From NCBI GenBank assembly GCA_051745065.1, contig JBNJDQ010000087.1, positions 1 through 10,212 of the forward strand: a DNA stretch of 10,212 nucleotides, read 5' to 3'. Below, piece by piece: positions 1-6,820 of the stretch. Each line of letters starts with the position of its first letter. Within the stretch, counting starts at the first letter, position 1. This DNA comes from Chitinivibrio sp051745065 (GTDB taxonomy: Bacteria; Fibrobacterota; Chitinivibrionia; Chitinivibrionales; Chitinivibrionaceae). A program made the position numbers and the translations under genes. Below the pieces are notes generated by a model. That model did no database searches. It saw only the letters and a program-made list of their open reading frames with translations, and was not told where the DNA came from.

Positions 1-99
1 AACTGATTGTGTATCACAGACGAATCGAGTCAGAACAACCGCCGGCGGGGAGGGTCTTCGCACGGTGTATCACGATAAAAAACCAAATGGAGGTTTGCT

Positions 100-774
100 A
101 TGTCTGACACAGAGACACAGACAAATGGTACGTACTATACGGATCCGGAAAAGGTGAGCCGTGATAGTATTATGCTTGCAGGCTGCACGGATCCTGAAAT
201 CGCTCAGGCCCTTGCGGTATACGGCTATACGGCGGAACGTATCGCTGAGGGAGTAGCCCTTGGCGAAGAGGCACAGCGCCTGATTGCTGCGCAGAAGCGG
301 GAGTACGGTGAAAAACTGGCTGCCACGGATGAGCTCTATGCAGCCCGGGAGGAGGCCTATGATGCCTATATCACTGCTCTGAAGGTGGCACGGATTGCTC
401 TGCGTGGCGATGTCGGTGCCCGGGAGACCCTTGATCTGGAAGGGGTGCGGGAGCGCTCCTTTGCGGGATTGATTTCGCAGGCCCAGGGGTTTTATCGCAA
501 TATTCAGGCATCCGAAGAGTGGCTGGAGGCAATGCGCACCTTTGGTTTTACGCCGGAGAAGCTGGCGGAGAAAGCGGCCCTTGTTGATGCCGCCGCCGAG
601 GCCAAAACCGCTCAGGAGCGGGAAAGCGGGGAGTCTCAGGAGACAACCCATGCGCGGGATCTGGCAATCGATTGTTTTCTTTCGTGGACATCCGATTTTA
701 AGGAGATCGCCAAGATCGCCCTTGCAGACTCTCCGCAACTGCGGGAACGGATTGGCCTGCTGGAACGCAGCTGA
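100..774 (+). CDS. Hypothetical soluble protein with an internal tandem duplication
   Basis: I do not recognise a named family. The 224-residue product is hydrophilic, has no signal peptide or membrane segment, and reads as mostly alpha-helical with many Ala, Glu and Arg. It consists of two copies of one unit, at about residues 24-117 and 131-223. Each copy has an aromatic-Gly-aromatic-Thr turn (YGYTAERIAE at 41-50, FGFTPEKLAE at 148-157), then an Ala/Glu-rich helix, then an A-R/K-I-A-L motif (VARIAL at 96-101, IAKIAL at 203-208) and a charged end resembling ARETLDLEG / LRERIGLLE. The ATG is chosen because GGAGG lies just upstream (about 89-93). A terminator follows 25 nt after the stop, so the gene probably ends its transcript. 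A helical-bundle scaffold or binding role is possible, but no function can be assigned. Confidence 0.85.
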   Translation: MSDTETQTNGTYYTDPEKVSRDSIMLAGCTDPEIAQALAVYGYTAERIAEGVALGEEAQRLIAAQKREYGEKLAATDELYAAREEAYDAYITALKVARIALRGDVGARETLDLEGVRERSFAGLISQAQGFYRNIQASEEWLEAMRTFGFTPEKLAEKAALVDAAAEAKTAQERESGESQETTHARDLAIDCFLSWTSDFKEIAKIALADSPQLRERIGLLERS

Positions 775-798
775 TCTTTCCTCATTTTCTTGTGCCCG

Positions 799-827
799 GG
801 CCTCCTCTTTCTGAGGGGGCCTTTTTT
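799..827 (+). terminator. Rho-independent terminator after the duplicated-unit gene
   Basis: A 9-bp stem with one G-T wobble (GGCCTCCTC at 799-807 with GAGGGGGCC at 813-821) closes a 5-nt TTTCT loop and is followed directly by six T residues. It sits 25 nt after the stop of the upstream gene and fits a classic intrinsic terminator on the + strand. Confidence 0.85.
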
Positions 828-945
828 GCTGTGACCCACCATGCAGCGGCGGGACATTATTATTACTGCGGCGTGATTCTTCTGTTGGCATTATCGTATA
901 TTACGTGACTGCTCGCAGTAAATCAATATTCATAAAGGAGTTTCT

Positions 946-1008
946 ATGAATGCACGTAAAAAAGCAGTGGTATCCCTTATTCTCTCCTGCCTGTTCCTTT
1001 TGTGTTAG
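946..1008 (+). CDS. 20-residue signal-peptide-like micro-ORF
   Basis: An ATG with an excellent ribosome binding site (AAAGGAG at 934-940, 5-nt spacing) opens a 20-codon frame ending in TAG. The product has a basic N-terminus (NARKK), a hydrophobic core (AVVSLILSCLFLL) and a cysteine as its very last residue. This is the layout of a lipoprotein signal peptide cut off at the lipobox Cys, although the residues just before it (FLLC) are a poor match to the usual Leu-Ala/Ser-Gly/Ala-Cys. It lies 64 nt upstream of a longer gene that starts with a similar lipoprotein signal. It could be a true microprotein, a translated leader coupled to the next gene, or the 5' remnant of a broken lipoprotein gene. 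The frame beyond the TAG shows no plausible protein continuation. Confidence 0.45.
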   Translation: MNARKKAVVSLILSCLFLLC

Positions 1009-1072
1009 GAAAACAGGGATCTGAACCTCCCAAAACTATGGTTACCCATCAAATACCACGAAAGGACACTCT

Positions 1073-1747
1073 GTGAAGACGTTAAAAAAAATTCTGCTTA
1101 TTCTTCCTCTCCTCTTGCAGCAGGGCTGCATATTCTTCTCCACCTACCAATCGGCCAGGCTTCTCAGACCGGGTGAGTTTGAAGGGAGCGCCTTTGCGTC
1201 GGTACAAAGGGATACTCCGGCCGAGGGGTACAGTGGTGCAGAGGATACGTATCGACAGGTTGGTGCGCAGGCTGGATTTGGTATTACCGAGCACTTCAAC
1301 CTGCGAGGGCGCTATGTTTCACTCATCGGACAGGATGTACTTACGGAAGATGACGACTATGTTCACATGAATGGCGAAGATACGACGGATGGCGTTTTTG
1401 TTGATCACTATGTTGATATTGAACCCAAATTTGGTTTCTTCAGAGATCACCTGGCGCTCACCAGCCCCGTGGCACTTATCTTAGATGGCGGGACTCCAAA
1501 CTTTCAGTGGACGCCAACGGTTATTGGTTCTGTATATCCAGGGGACGTACTGGAGATATCCCTTGCAGCGAAGACACCCCTTCAGGTGGATCAGTATGGT
1601 AATGACTGGAGCTTTGCCGTAACCTCCGGCGTTACCATACTGCCCACGAGCATTCCCCTTACCTTTACTCCTGAACTGGGGCTCTGTTGGAGCGAATATG
1701 GCACGATGAGATCTTTCGGTCTGGCCATTGGATTTCGGAAGAGGTAG
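1073..1747 (+). CDS. Probable lipoprotein / outer-membrane beta-strand-rich protein
   Basis: No specific family is recognised. The 224-residue product starts with GTG and is preceded by GAAAGGA at 1060-1066. It opens with a lipoprotein-type signal: Lys at 2, 5 and 6, a Leu/Ile-rich core, then LLQQGC with Cys19 as the candidate lipidation site. Gln at the -3 position is atypical, so lipidation is probable rather than certain. The rest alternates polar and hydrophobic residues in short strands separated by acidic, Gly/Asp-rich turns (for example the TEDDDY and NGEDTTDG segments near 93-107). It ends with a strand-like SFGLAIGFRKR tail. This suggests a small outer-membrane beta-barrel or an envelope beta-sandwich. 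A micro-ORF with a similar N-terminal signal lies 64 nt upstream and could share its transcript. Confidence 0.75.
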   Translation: MKTLKKILLILPLLLQQGCIFFSTYQSARLLRPGEFEGSAFASVQRDTPAEGYSGAEDTYRQVGAQAGFGITEHFNLRGRYVSLIGQDVLTEDDDYVHMNGEDTTDGVFVDHYVDIEPKFGFFRDHLALTSPVALILDGGTPNFQWTPTVIGSVYPGDVLEISLAAKTPLQVDQYGNDWSFAVTSGVTILPTSIPLTFTPELGLCWSEYGTMRSFGLAIGFRKR

Positions 1748-1823
1748 TTCCGGGCAAATCAAAAATGGTGGGACAGGTTCCATTCTGACTGGCAGGAAGA
1801 AATTCTGAACGAAGTCCTGTTAT

Positions 1824-1916
1824 CACCTCCCCGGTCGTGAATGCCGGGGGGTGGTACATTGCGTTCCGTCACGGTGCAGTCCGTTCCCCCCCTGTTCGGG
1901 GCTTTTGAGAAAAGCC
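1824..1916. other. Cluster of hairpins between convergent genes
   Basis: The 180 bp between the lipoprotein stop (1747) and the TetR stop (1928, opposite strand) hold no credible gene. They contain three inverted repeats: a GC-rich hairpin at 1824-1853 (CCCCGG at 1829-1834 with CCGGGG at 1844-1849, extended past a bulged T by CACC/GGTG); a short CCCC-TGTTC-GGGG hairpin at 1889-1901 followed by CTTTT, usable as a weak + strand terminator; and a perfect 7-bp GGCTTTT/AAAAGCC hairpin with a GAG loop at 1900-1916. The last two share bases, so they cannot form at the same time. A role in bidirectional transcript ending is the simplest reading, but no long T-run is present for either strand. Confidence 0.45.
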
Positions 1917-1927
1917 GGGTGTGCGGT

Positions 1928-2596
1928 TCATTTACACGGCGCGTCGATATTGAAGCCGTGGCAGAGAAATTGAATAAGATCCTCCACGGTCTGTTCGATA
2001 TTGCCCATGCGCCGGTTCTCTTTCCAGTTCTTGATGGTTCCCATAATCAGGGCATTGATAATGGTGTTGAGCTGATCCGTATCCAGACTGCAGCCGATCT
2101 CTCCCTTTTTGCGGGCGTTTTCGATCACATGGGTGACAATCTCCGAAAGACGGTTCTTGATGGCGAGATAATGTTCCTGAATCTGCCGCTGATCTGCAAG
2201 AGAGCTCTTTTGAGAAAAGAGATTGAACACGGCAAACTCATCGAGAGCGAAAATAAAGGAAAAGTGGCTTTCAAAGGTGGTGAAAACCATGGTCAGCAGG
2301 CGGCGCATATTTTCCACAATGGAGAGCTCCTCCTTCAGCTCAAAGAGGGAGTCCGAGGATACCACCTGTCTGATCATGCGATGGTTCTGGCGTATGGCCA
2401 CGTTTAAAAAGATCTCTTCCTTGTCTTTATAGTAGTTGTACAGGGATGCCTTGGAAAATCCCGCCTGTACGGCAATATCTTCAAGACGGCATTCATGAAA
2501 GCCCTTTTGGGAAAAGACCTTCAGGGCGGCATCGAGGATGAGATCATTTTTCATCTCCCGAACCTTTGAGATGCGCTTTTTCTTCTGTGTATCCAT
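1928..2596 (-). CDS. TetR/AcrR-family transcriptional regulator
   Basis: This 222-residue protein is a one-component repressor of the TetR family. Residues about 17-62 form the N-terminal DNA-binding domain: a helix (LILDAALKVFSQKGF), the helix-turn-helix (CRLEDIAVQAGFSKASLYNYYKDKEEIF) and the typical Tyr-Tyr-Lys-Asp-Lys-Glu stretch after the recognition helix. The remaining ~160 residues are helical, variable and would form the ligand-binding and dimer domain; the ligand cannot be read from sequence. The start is supported by AAAAGGA upstream on the same strand. The gene is co-oriented with, and 59 nt beyond, the RND gene, with a terminator in the gap, so it is either expressed by read-through or from a weak promoter there. 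By family habit it probably represses the adjacent efflux operon (inference). Confidence 0.9.
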   Translation of the reverse strand: MDTQKKKRISKVREMKNDLILDAALKVFSQKGFHECRLEDIAVQAGFSKASLYNYYKDKEEIFLNVAIRQNHRMIRQVVSSDSLFELKEELSIVENMRRLLTMVFTTFESHFSFIFALDEFAVFNLFSQKSSLADQRQIQEHYLAIKNRLSEIVTHVIENARKKGEIGCSLDTDQLNTIINALIMGTIKNWKENRRMGNIEQTVEDLIQFLCHGFNIDAPCK

Positions 2597-2621
2597 ATTT
2601 CGTTCCTTTTATTTAAATGTA

Positions 2622-2648
2622 AAACAGTGCGGGAAACCCGCACTGTTT
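2622..2648 (-). terminator. Terminator hairpin at the end of the efflux operon
   Basis: A perfect 12-bp inverted repeat (AAACAGTGCGGG at 2622-2633, CCCGCACTGTTT at 2637-2648) has a 3-nt loop. Read on the - strand, it lies 7 nt after the RND stop codon and the stem runs out into TTTT, as in an intrinsic terminator. Only about 25 nt separate it from the TetR start codon. It may therefore work as a partial terminator setting the ratio of pump to regulator mRNA. A perfect palindrome of this size could also be a protein-binding site. Confidence 0.75.
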
Positions 2649-2655
2649 ACCACAA

Positions 2656-5600
2656 CTACTCACTATCTGCGACAACGGTTTTTGCCGCTGTTGCAACGTA
2701 GAGAATGGGGATGACAAAGAAGGTAAGTGCCGTTGATACAATAACCCCGGCAATGGCCGTGACCGCAAAGGGAGCCCGGAAACTGCCCCCCGATCCCAAA
2801 CTCAACGCCATGGGTACCATGGAGATGATAATGGCCAGATTGGACATGAGGATGGGCTTGAGCTTGACTTCCGCCGCTTCCACAATGGCCCGCCGGGCAC
2901 CGATACCCCGTTTATGCCGCTGCATACGGGCGTAGTCAATCAGGAGAATGGCGTTGTTCACCACAATCCCGATGAGCATAATCATGGAAAGGGAGGAGAT
3001 CATGGAGACGTTGTTTCCTGTCAGGAAGAGCCCCCAGATGACCCCGATAAGCCCCAGGGGAATGGTCAGAAAGATGACCAGCCCCATGGTGATGGATTCC
3101 AGCAGCCCGATAAGCACCATGAGGGTGAGAAGAACCGCGAGGAGACCGGCAATACTCAGCTGTTCGTTGGTTTCCTTCTGCATTTCCTGATTTCCGCCGA
3201 AACGGAAGGATGAATTGTCGTATCCACCCAACTTATCAAGACGTTCCGTAATTTTACCCACCATGGTTCCGGGGTCTCCCTCCAGAACGTTACAGGAGAT
3301 CTGGATCATCTTCTGTCGATCCTTACGGGTCACCTTGGAAATGGCCTCGGTCAGCTCCACATGAAAGATCTCCTCAAGCTCAACATAGCCCCGGGGAGTG
3401 AGAATATCCATGGAGCGGATATCCTGAATATTCTGGCGGTACTTCTCTTTCAGCTGAATGCGAATGGGGTAGTCCTCGTTGTTTTCCGTGTACTTCGCAT
3501 CGCTGTTACCGGTAATGTTGTAGCGCAGGGCACCGGCAACACTCTGGACTGTTGCAGAGGCGGCAAGATTGGCATTCAGGCCGTAATGCTCCAGCATATC
3601 CCGGCGGGGGGTGAGAAGAATCTGCGGCTTGGTCCCTTTCCAGGAGCTGGAAAAATCCGCAAGGCCGTCAATGTCATTCTGCAGAATATCCATCACTTCG
3701 TCGGAGTAGTCCTGCAGTTCGTTCATGTCATCACCGATCAGTTCCAGAATAATATCGCCCCCGGCTCCGGTTACATCACTGGAGGCGGTCACGGAAATAT
3801 TTGCATCGGGAAAATCCGCAAAATCCGGACGTATCATGGCGGCAATTTGGGCAGATGTTACGTCCCGTTCATCCTCGGGAGTTACCTTAATCTTCACCGA
3901 TCCGTACTGCACTCCGGTTTCCGTTCCGCTGCCGCCGATGGAGGAGGATACCGCTTCCATGTGGGAGATCTTCTGTGTACTTTCCTCGATCTTGCTGATC
4001 AGGTCTTCGGTTACCTCCAGAGGGGTTCCCGGAGGCAGTTCCATATGCACCGTGACAAAGCCCCGATCCATGGGGGGCGCGAATTCACTCCCCAGCTGCG
4101 GAGCGATGCCCATAAGGGTGTACACTAAAAGACCGATTGTTGCAAGAATAACCACGATTCGGGCGGGGATATTCCGCAGAAGATTATTCAGTTGGTGGGC
4201 ATAGATCTTATCCACAAAGGCAAGGGCCCGGTCCAGGGCGTGGCTGGAGGAGTGGTCGCTGGTGTCAACACGCTTCTGTTTGAGCAGACGCGAGGCCATA
4301 AGCGGCACCAGGGTAAAGGACAGAAAGAGCGATGCCAGAGTGGCAAAGACAATGGTCAGGCCCAGGGACTGAAACACACTGCCGATAATACCGGTGGTAT
4401 TGGCAATGGGTATAAACACGGCCAGATTGGTCAGGGTGGAGGCAAAGACGGAGGTGAATATCTCCCGGCTGCCTTCCTCGGCGGCCTTTTTGACATTCTG
4501 CCCCGTGTTTCGATGGCGCACAATGTTTTCGATCACCACAATGGAGTTGGTTACAAGGACCCCCACGGAGATGGTCAGGGCCATCATGGTAACCATGTTG
4601 AGGGTAAAGCCCATGGCATCCACACCGATCATGGCCATAATCAGGGAGACGGGCATGGTGATACCCACAATGAGGGTGAGGCGCCAGTCAAAGAGGAAGA
4701 TAAAGAGAATGACCGCTGTCAGGACAATCCCCATATAGATATTGGAATAGGTTCCCTCCACGGAATCACTGATAAAGGTGGATTTATCCTCAATTACATG
4801 GATATCGATCTCTTCCGGAAGATCTTCTTTGAGTTTTTCCGTGAGGGCGATAATTCCCTCGGCAATGGCGGCGGTGTTGCCGTCGGCACTCTTTTGAATT
4901 GCCAGCTTGACCGCTTCTTCTCCGTTAAAGCGCACTTTACTGCGGACCGTGGCGCTGGAATCGTGGATTTGGGCGATCTCATTCAGGCGGACCGTGTAGT
5001 CAGCCTGTTTCTTACCGTACTTTTTATGCACGGGAATACGCAGGTCACCGATCTCCTTCAGGGAGGTAAACTTCCCGTCGGTCTTGACGGAGTATTCCCG
5101 CCGCTCGCCGATGAGACGGCCCGCCGGAAGGGTGAGGTTCTGATTCTCCAGAAGGGGAAGCACCGAAAAGATGGAGAGATTATGCGAGGCCATGCGTTCC
5201 TTGTCCAGGTCCACCAGAATCTCCCGTTCCCGTCCCCCGGTGACATCCACCTTGGCCACACCGCTGATCTTGCCGAACTCATCCTTGATGTTCTGATCGA
5301 CATAGCGGCGCAGTTTCTCCGGAGTGGTCTGCCCGGTGACGGCAAGGGTTACCACGGGTTCATCCCCGGGGTCAAACTCCGTCACGATGGGTTCCTGCAT
5401 ATCCTCGGGAAGATCGTTGATAATCTTGTCGATTTTATCTTTTACATCATTCGAGGCTTCACTTTGGACGACATCATCGTTAAACTGCAGAACAAGATAG
5501 CCGGCGTTATCCATACCGTAGGAGGTGATATGTTTGATGCCGCCGATGGTGCTGAGCTGCTCCTCCATGGGCTTGACAATGTTGTCCTCCACTTCCGTGG

Positions 5601-5766
5601 GGGAAGCGCCGGGGTAGACCGCCTGCACGGTTACATAGGGCAGATCCATGTCGGGCATGGTATCGATGGGCAGTCCGCGCCATGCCACAAAACCGAACAT
5701 GGAGACCGCCAGGATGATCATGATCATCATCAGGGGTTTTTTGATACTGACTTGTATTAAATCCAT
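2656..5766 (-). CDS. RND-superfamily efflux pump (AcrB-like, ACR_tran), noncanonical relay residues
   Basis: The 1036-residue inner-membrane pump has the full family length and two-fold layout. TM1 is at about 12-29 and the first periplasmic porter/docking part at about 40-330. TM2-6 follow at about 338-490 and TM7 at about 533-555. The second periplasmic part is at about 560-860 and TM8-12 at about 871-1025. Family signatures include GLPIDTMPDMDLPYVTV near the N-terminus, YPGASPTEVE and FDWRLTLIVG. In canonical pumps the TM4 motif is GxxVDDAIVVxEN; here it is GVLVTNSIVVIEN, so the proton-relay Asp pair (AcrB D407/D408) is T406/N407. AcrB K940 aligns with N937 in GIVVNNAILLIDY, R971 with K968 and T978 with S975. 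It lacks the HME-type metal-pump signature, so drugs, detergents or lipids are likelier substrates than metal ions, but this is inference. It is the last gene of the operon, 9 nt after the fusion protein gene, with GAGGG as ribosome binding site. Confidence 0.95.
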   Translation of the reverse strand: MDLIQVSIKKPLMMIMIILAVSMFGFVAWRGLPIDTMPDMDLPYVTVQAVYPGASPTEVEDNIVKPMEEQLSTIGGIKHITSYGMDNAGYLVLQFNDDVVQSEASNDVKDKIDKIINDLPEDMQEPIVTEFDPGDEPVVTLAVTGQTTPEKLRRYVDQNIKDEFGKISGVAKVDVTGGREREILVDLDKERMASHNLSIFSVLPLLENQNLTLPAGRLIGERREYSVKTDGKFTSLKEIGDLRIPVHKKYGKKQADYTVRLNEIAQIHDSSATVRSKVRFNGEEAVKLAIQKSADGNTAAIAEGIIALTEKLKEDLPEEIDIHVIEDKSTFISDSVEGTYSNIYMGIVLTAVILFIFLFDWRLTLIVGITMPVSLIMAMIGVDAMGFTLNMVTMMALTISVGVLVTNSIVVIENIVRHRNTGQNVKKAAEEGSREIFTSVFASTLTNLAVFIPIANTTGIIGSVFQSLGLTIVFATLASLFLSFTLVPLMASRLLKQKRVDTSDHSSSHALDRALAFVDKIYAHQLNNLLRNIPARIVVILATIGLLVYTLMGIAPQLGSEFAPPMDRGFVTVHMELPPGTPLEVTEDLISKIEESTQKISHMEAVSSSIGGSGTETGVQYGSVKIKVTPEDERDVTSAQIAAMIRPDFADFPDANISVTASSDVTGAGGDIILELIGDDMNELQDYSDEVMDILQNDIDGLADFSSSWKGTKPQILLTPRRDMLEHYGLNANLAASATVQSVAGALRYNITGNSDAKYTENNEDYPIRIQLKEKYRQNIQDIRSMDILTPRGYVELEEIFHVELTEAISKVTRKDRQKMIQISCNVLEGDPGTMVGKITERLDKLGGYDNSSFRFGGNQEMQKETNEQLSIAGLLAVLLTLMVLIGLLESITMGLVIFLTIPLGLIGVIWGLFLTGNNVSMISSLSMIMLIGIVVNNAILLIDYARMQRHKRGIGARRAIVEAAEVKLKPILMSNLAIIISMVPMALSLGSGGSFRAPFAVTAIAGVIVSTALTFFVIPILYVATAAKTVVADSE

Positions 5767-5775
5767 AGGTCCCTC

Positions 5776-6807
5776 TTATCGGTTAACAACGTTTACGGTG
5801 CTGCCGTCTGATATCCTGCTGATTCCTGTCATGACCACGGATGTTCCCGGGGATATACCACCGGTGATCTCGTAGTTTATGCCGTCCGTAATTCCGGTCT
5901 CCACGGGGGTTTTGGCGACAGTGTTTCCCTGCACGGTGTACACGTAGGCAGTGCCGTTCCTGTCGGTGCGGATAACATCGACGGGCAGCTGCAGCGCATC
6001 TTCACGCTCTTCGATAATGATCTGCACCAGTTTATACATCCCCGGTTTCAGAAGGGTGTTGTCGGGAAAAACCGTCTCGATTTTAAAGCCGTGGGTCATG
6101 GCGCTGGCGCTGAGGGCAATCTCTGTGACATCGCCCCATACCGTATCTGCGTTCACGGTGACGTAACATTTCTGTCCCCGGGCAAAGCGGTCCACGGAAC
6201 TTTCGTTGGCTTCCAGGTTGATCTGGGCATCGCTCATATCGGCAAGTTGCATCAGAGGAGTCTTGGTGCTGATCTTTGTTCCTTCGTTCTCCATGATTCT
6301 GAGTACTTTTCCCGTAAAGGGTGCCTTGACATACTGGGCAACCCGGGCTTTTCCCAGATTATGCTTTGCGTTTTCATATTGGGCTTTGGCTGCTTCCACA
6401 TCGGACTGGGAGACTGCCCCCTGCTCATGCAGCTTTTTGATACGCATGTAGCTTTTCTGCGCGTAGTCGTAGGCACTTTGGGCCACGGCGATGGGAGAGC
6501 CCTGATCGAATTTCATGGTGGCAACGACCTCTCCTTTGCGCACTGTGTCCCCCACAGAAACATTGATTCTGCGCAGGGTTCCGCCGGCGGCGTTGGAGAG
6601 ATAGGTCTGGTGAATTCCCTGGGCGGTTCCGCCAAGCTCCATGGTGCGGCGAATGGTTCCCTGCTGCACCGGGGCGGCGGTGACGGGGATACCCTCTTTC
6701 TCCTGAATCTCCCGAATGCTTTTCTCTTCCGATTCGGGGGAATCTGTATTGGCGCCGCATCCCATAAGAACGGCTGCTGCTGTTACTGCTGTAAGTAGTT
6801 TTTTCAT
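5776..6807 (-). CDS. Efflux membrane fusion lipoprotein (periplasmic adaptor, HlyD/AcrA-like)
   Basis: This periplasmic adaptor links the inner-membrane RND pump to the outer-membrane channel. With the ATG at 6807 the product has 343 residues. This start is preferred over a TTG 21 nt upstream because GAGGAG lies 7 nt before it and because it begins directly with a lipoprotein signal (MKKLL, hydrophobic core, LMGC with Cys17 as lipidation site). Two lipoyl half-motifs lie at about 64-100 (GGTLRRINVSVGDTVRKGEVV) and 158-190 (VKAPFTGKVLRI...GTKIS). Between them a short alpha-helical hairpin runs from about 104 to 155, including the usual LHEQGAVSQSDVEAAKAQYE pattern. The beta-barrel (about 190-265) and a membrane-proximal domain follow. 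It is the middle gene of the operon, 13 nt after the outer-membrane factor gene and 9 nt before the pump gene. Confidence 0.93.
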   Translation of the reverse strand: MKKLLTAVTAAAVLMGCGANTDSPESEEKSIREIQEKEGIPVTAAPVQQGTIRRTMELGGTAQGIHQTYLSNAAGGTLRRINVSVGDTVRKGEVVATMKFDQGSPIAVAQSAYDYAQKSYMRIKKLHEQGAVSQSDVEAAKAQYENAKHNLGKARVAQYVKAPFTGKVLRIMENEGTKISTKTPLMQLADMSDAQINLEANESSVDRFARGQKCYVTVNADTVWGDVTEIALSASAMTHGFKIETVFPDNTLLKPGMYKLVQIIIEEREDALQLPVDVIRTDRNGTAYVYTVQGNTVAKTPVETGITDGINYEITGGISPGTSVVMTGISRISDGSTVNVVNR

Positions 6808-6820
6808 ATTCGTCTCCTCT

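Noticed and set aside
9..73. GTGTATCAC occurring twice (9-17 and 65-73) before the first gene, and a CCGCCGGCGG palindrome at 39-48
   Set aside because: A 9-bp direct repeat and a 10-bp palindrome alone are weak evidence; no promoter could be tied to them, and the upstream gene context is outside the window.
70..891. 273-codon - strand open frame over the duplicated-unit gene
   Set aside because: The + strand gene has a ribosome binding site, an internal repeat and a terminator; the - strand frame is low-complexity and runs through that terminator.
863..921. TTACTGCG and CGCAGTAA inverted copies plus ACTGC-TC-GCAGT upstream of the micro-ORF
   Set aside because: A possible operator, but the arms are short and widely spaced, and no convincing promoter could be placed with them.
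1880..1930. Sequence resembling the GAGCCG...GTGCGGTTC stretch of group II introns
   Set aside because: The similarity is short, there is no reverse transcriptase frame, and no intron domain V hairpin or boundaries were found nearby.
1841..2407. 188-codon + strand open frame over the TetR gene
   Set aside because: It is antisense to a clear TetR protein and has no family features.
4192..5760. Long + strand open frame (522 codons) antisense to the RND pump
   Set aside because: Composition is typical of an antisense shadow (Gly/His/Asp-rich, no domain pattern), no fitting ribosome binding site, and the opposite strand encodes a full-length conserved pump.
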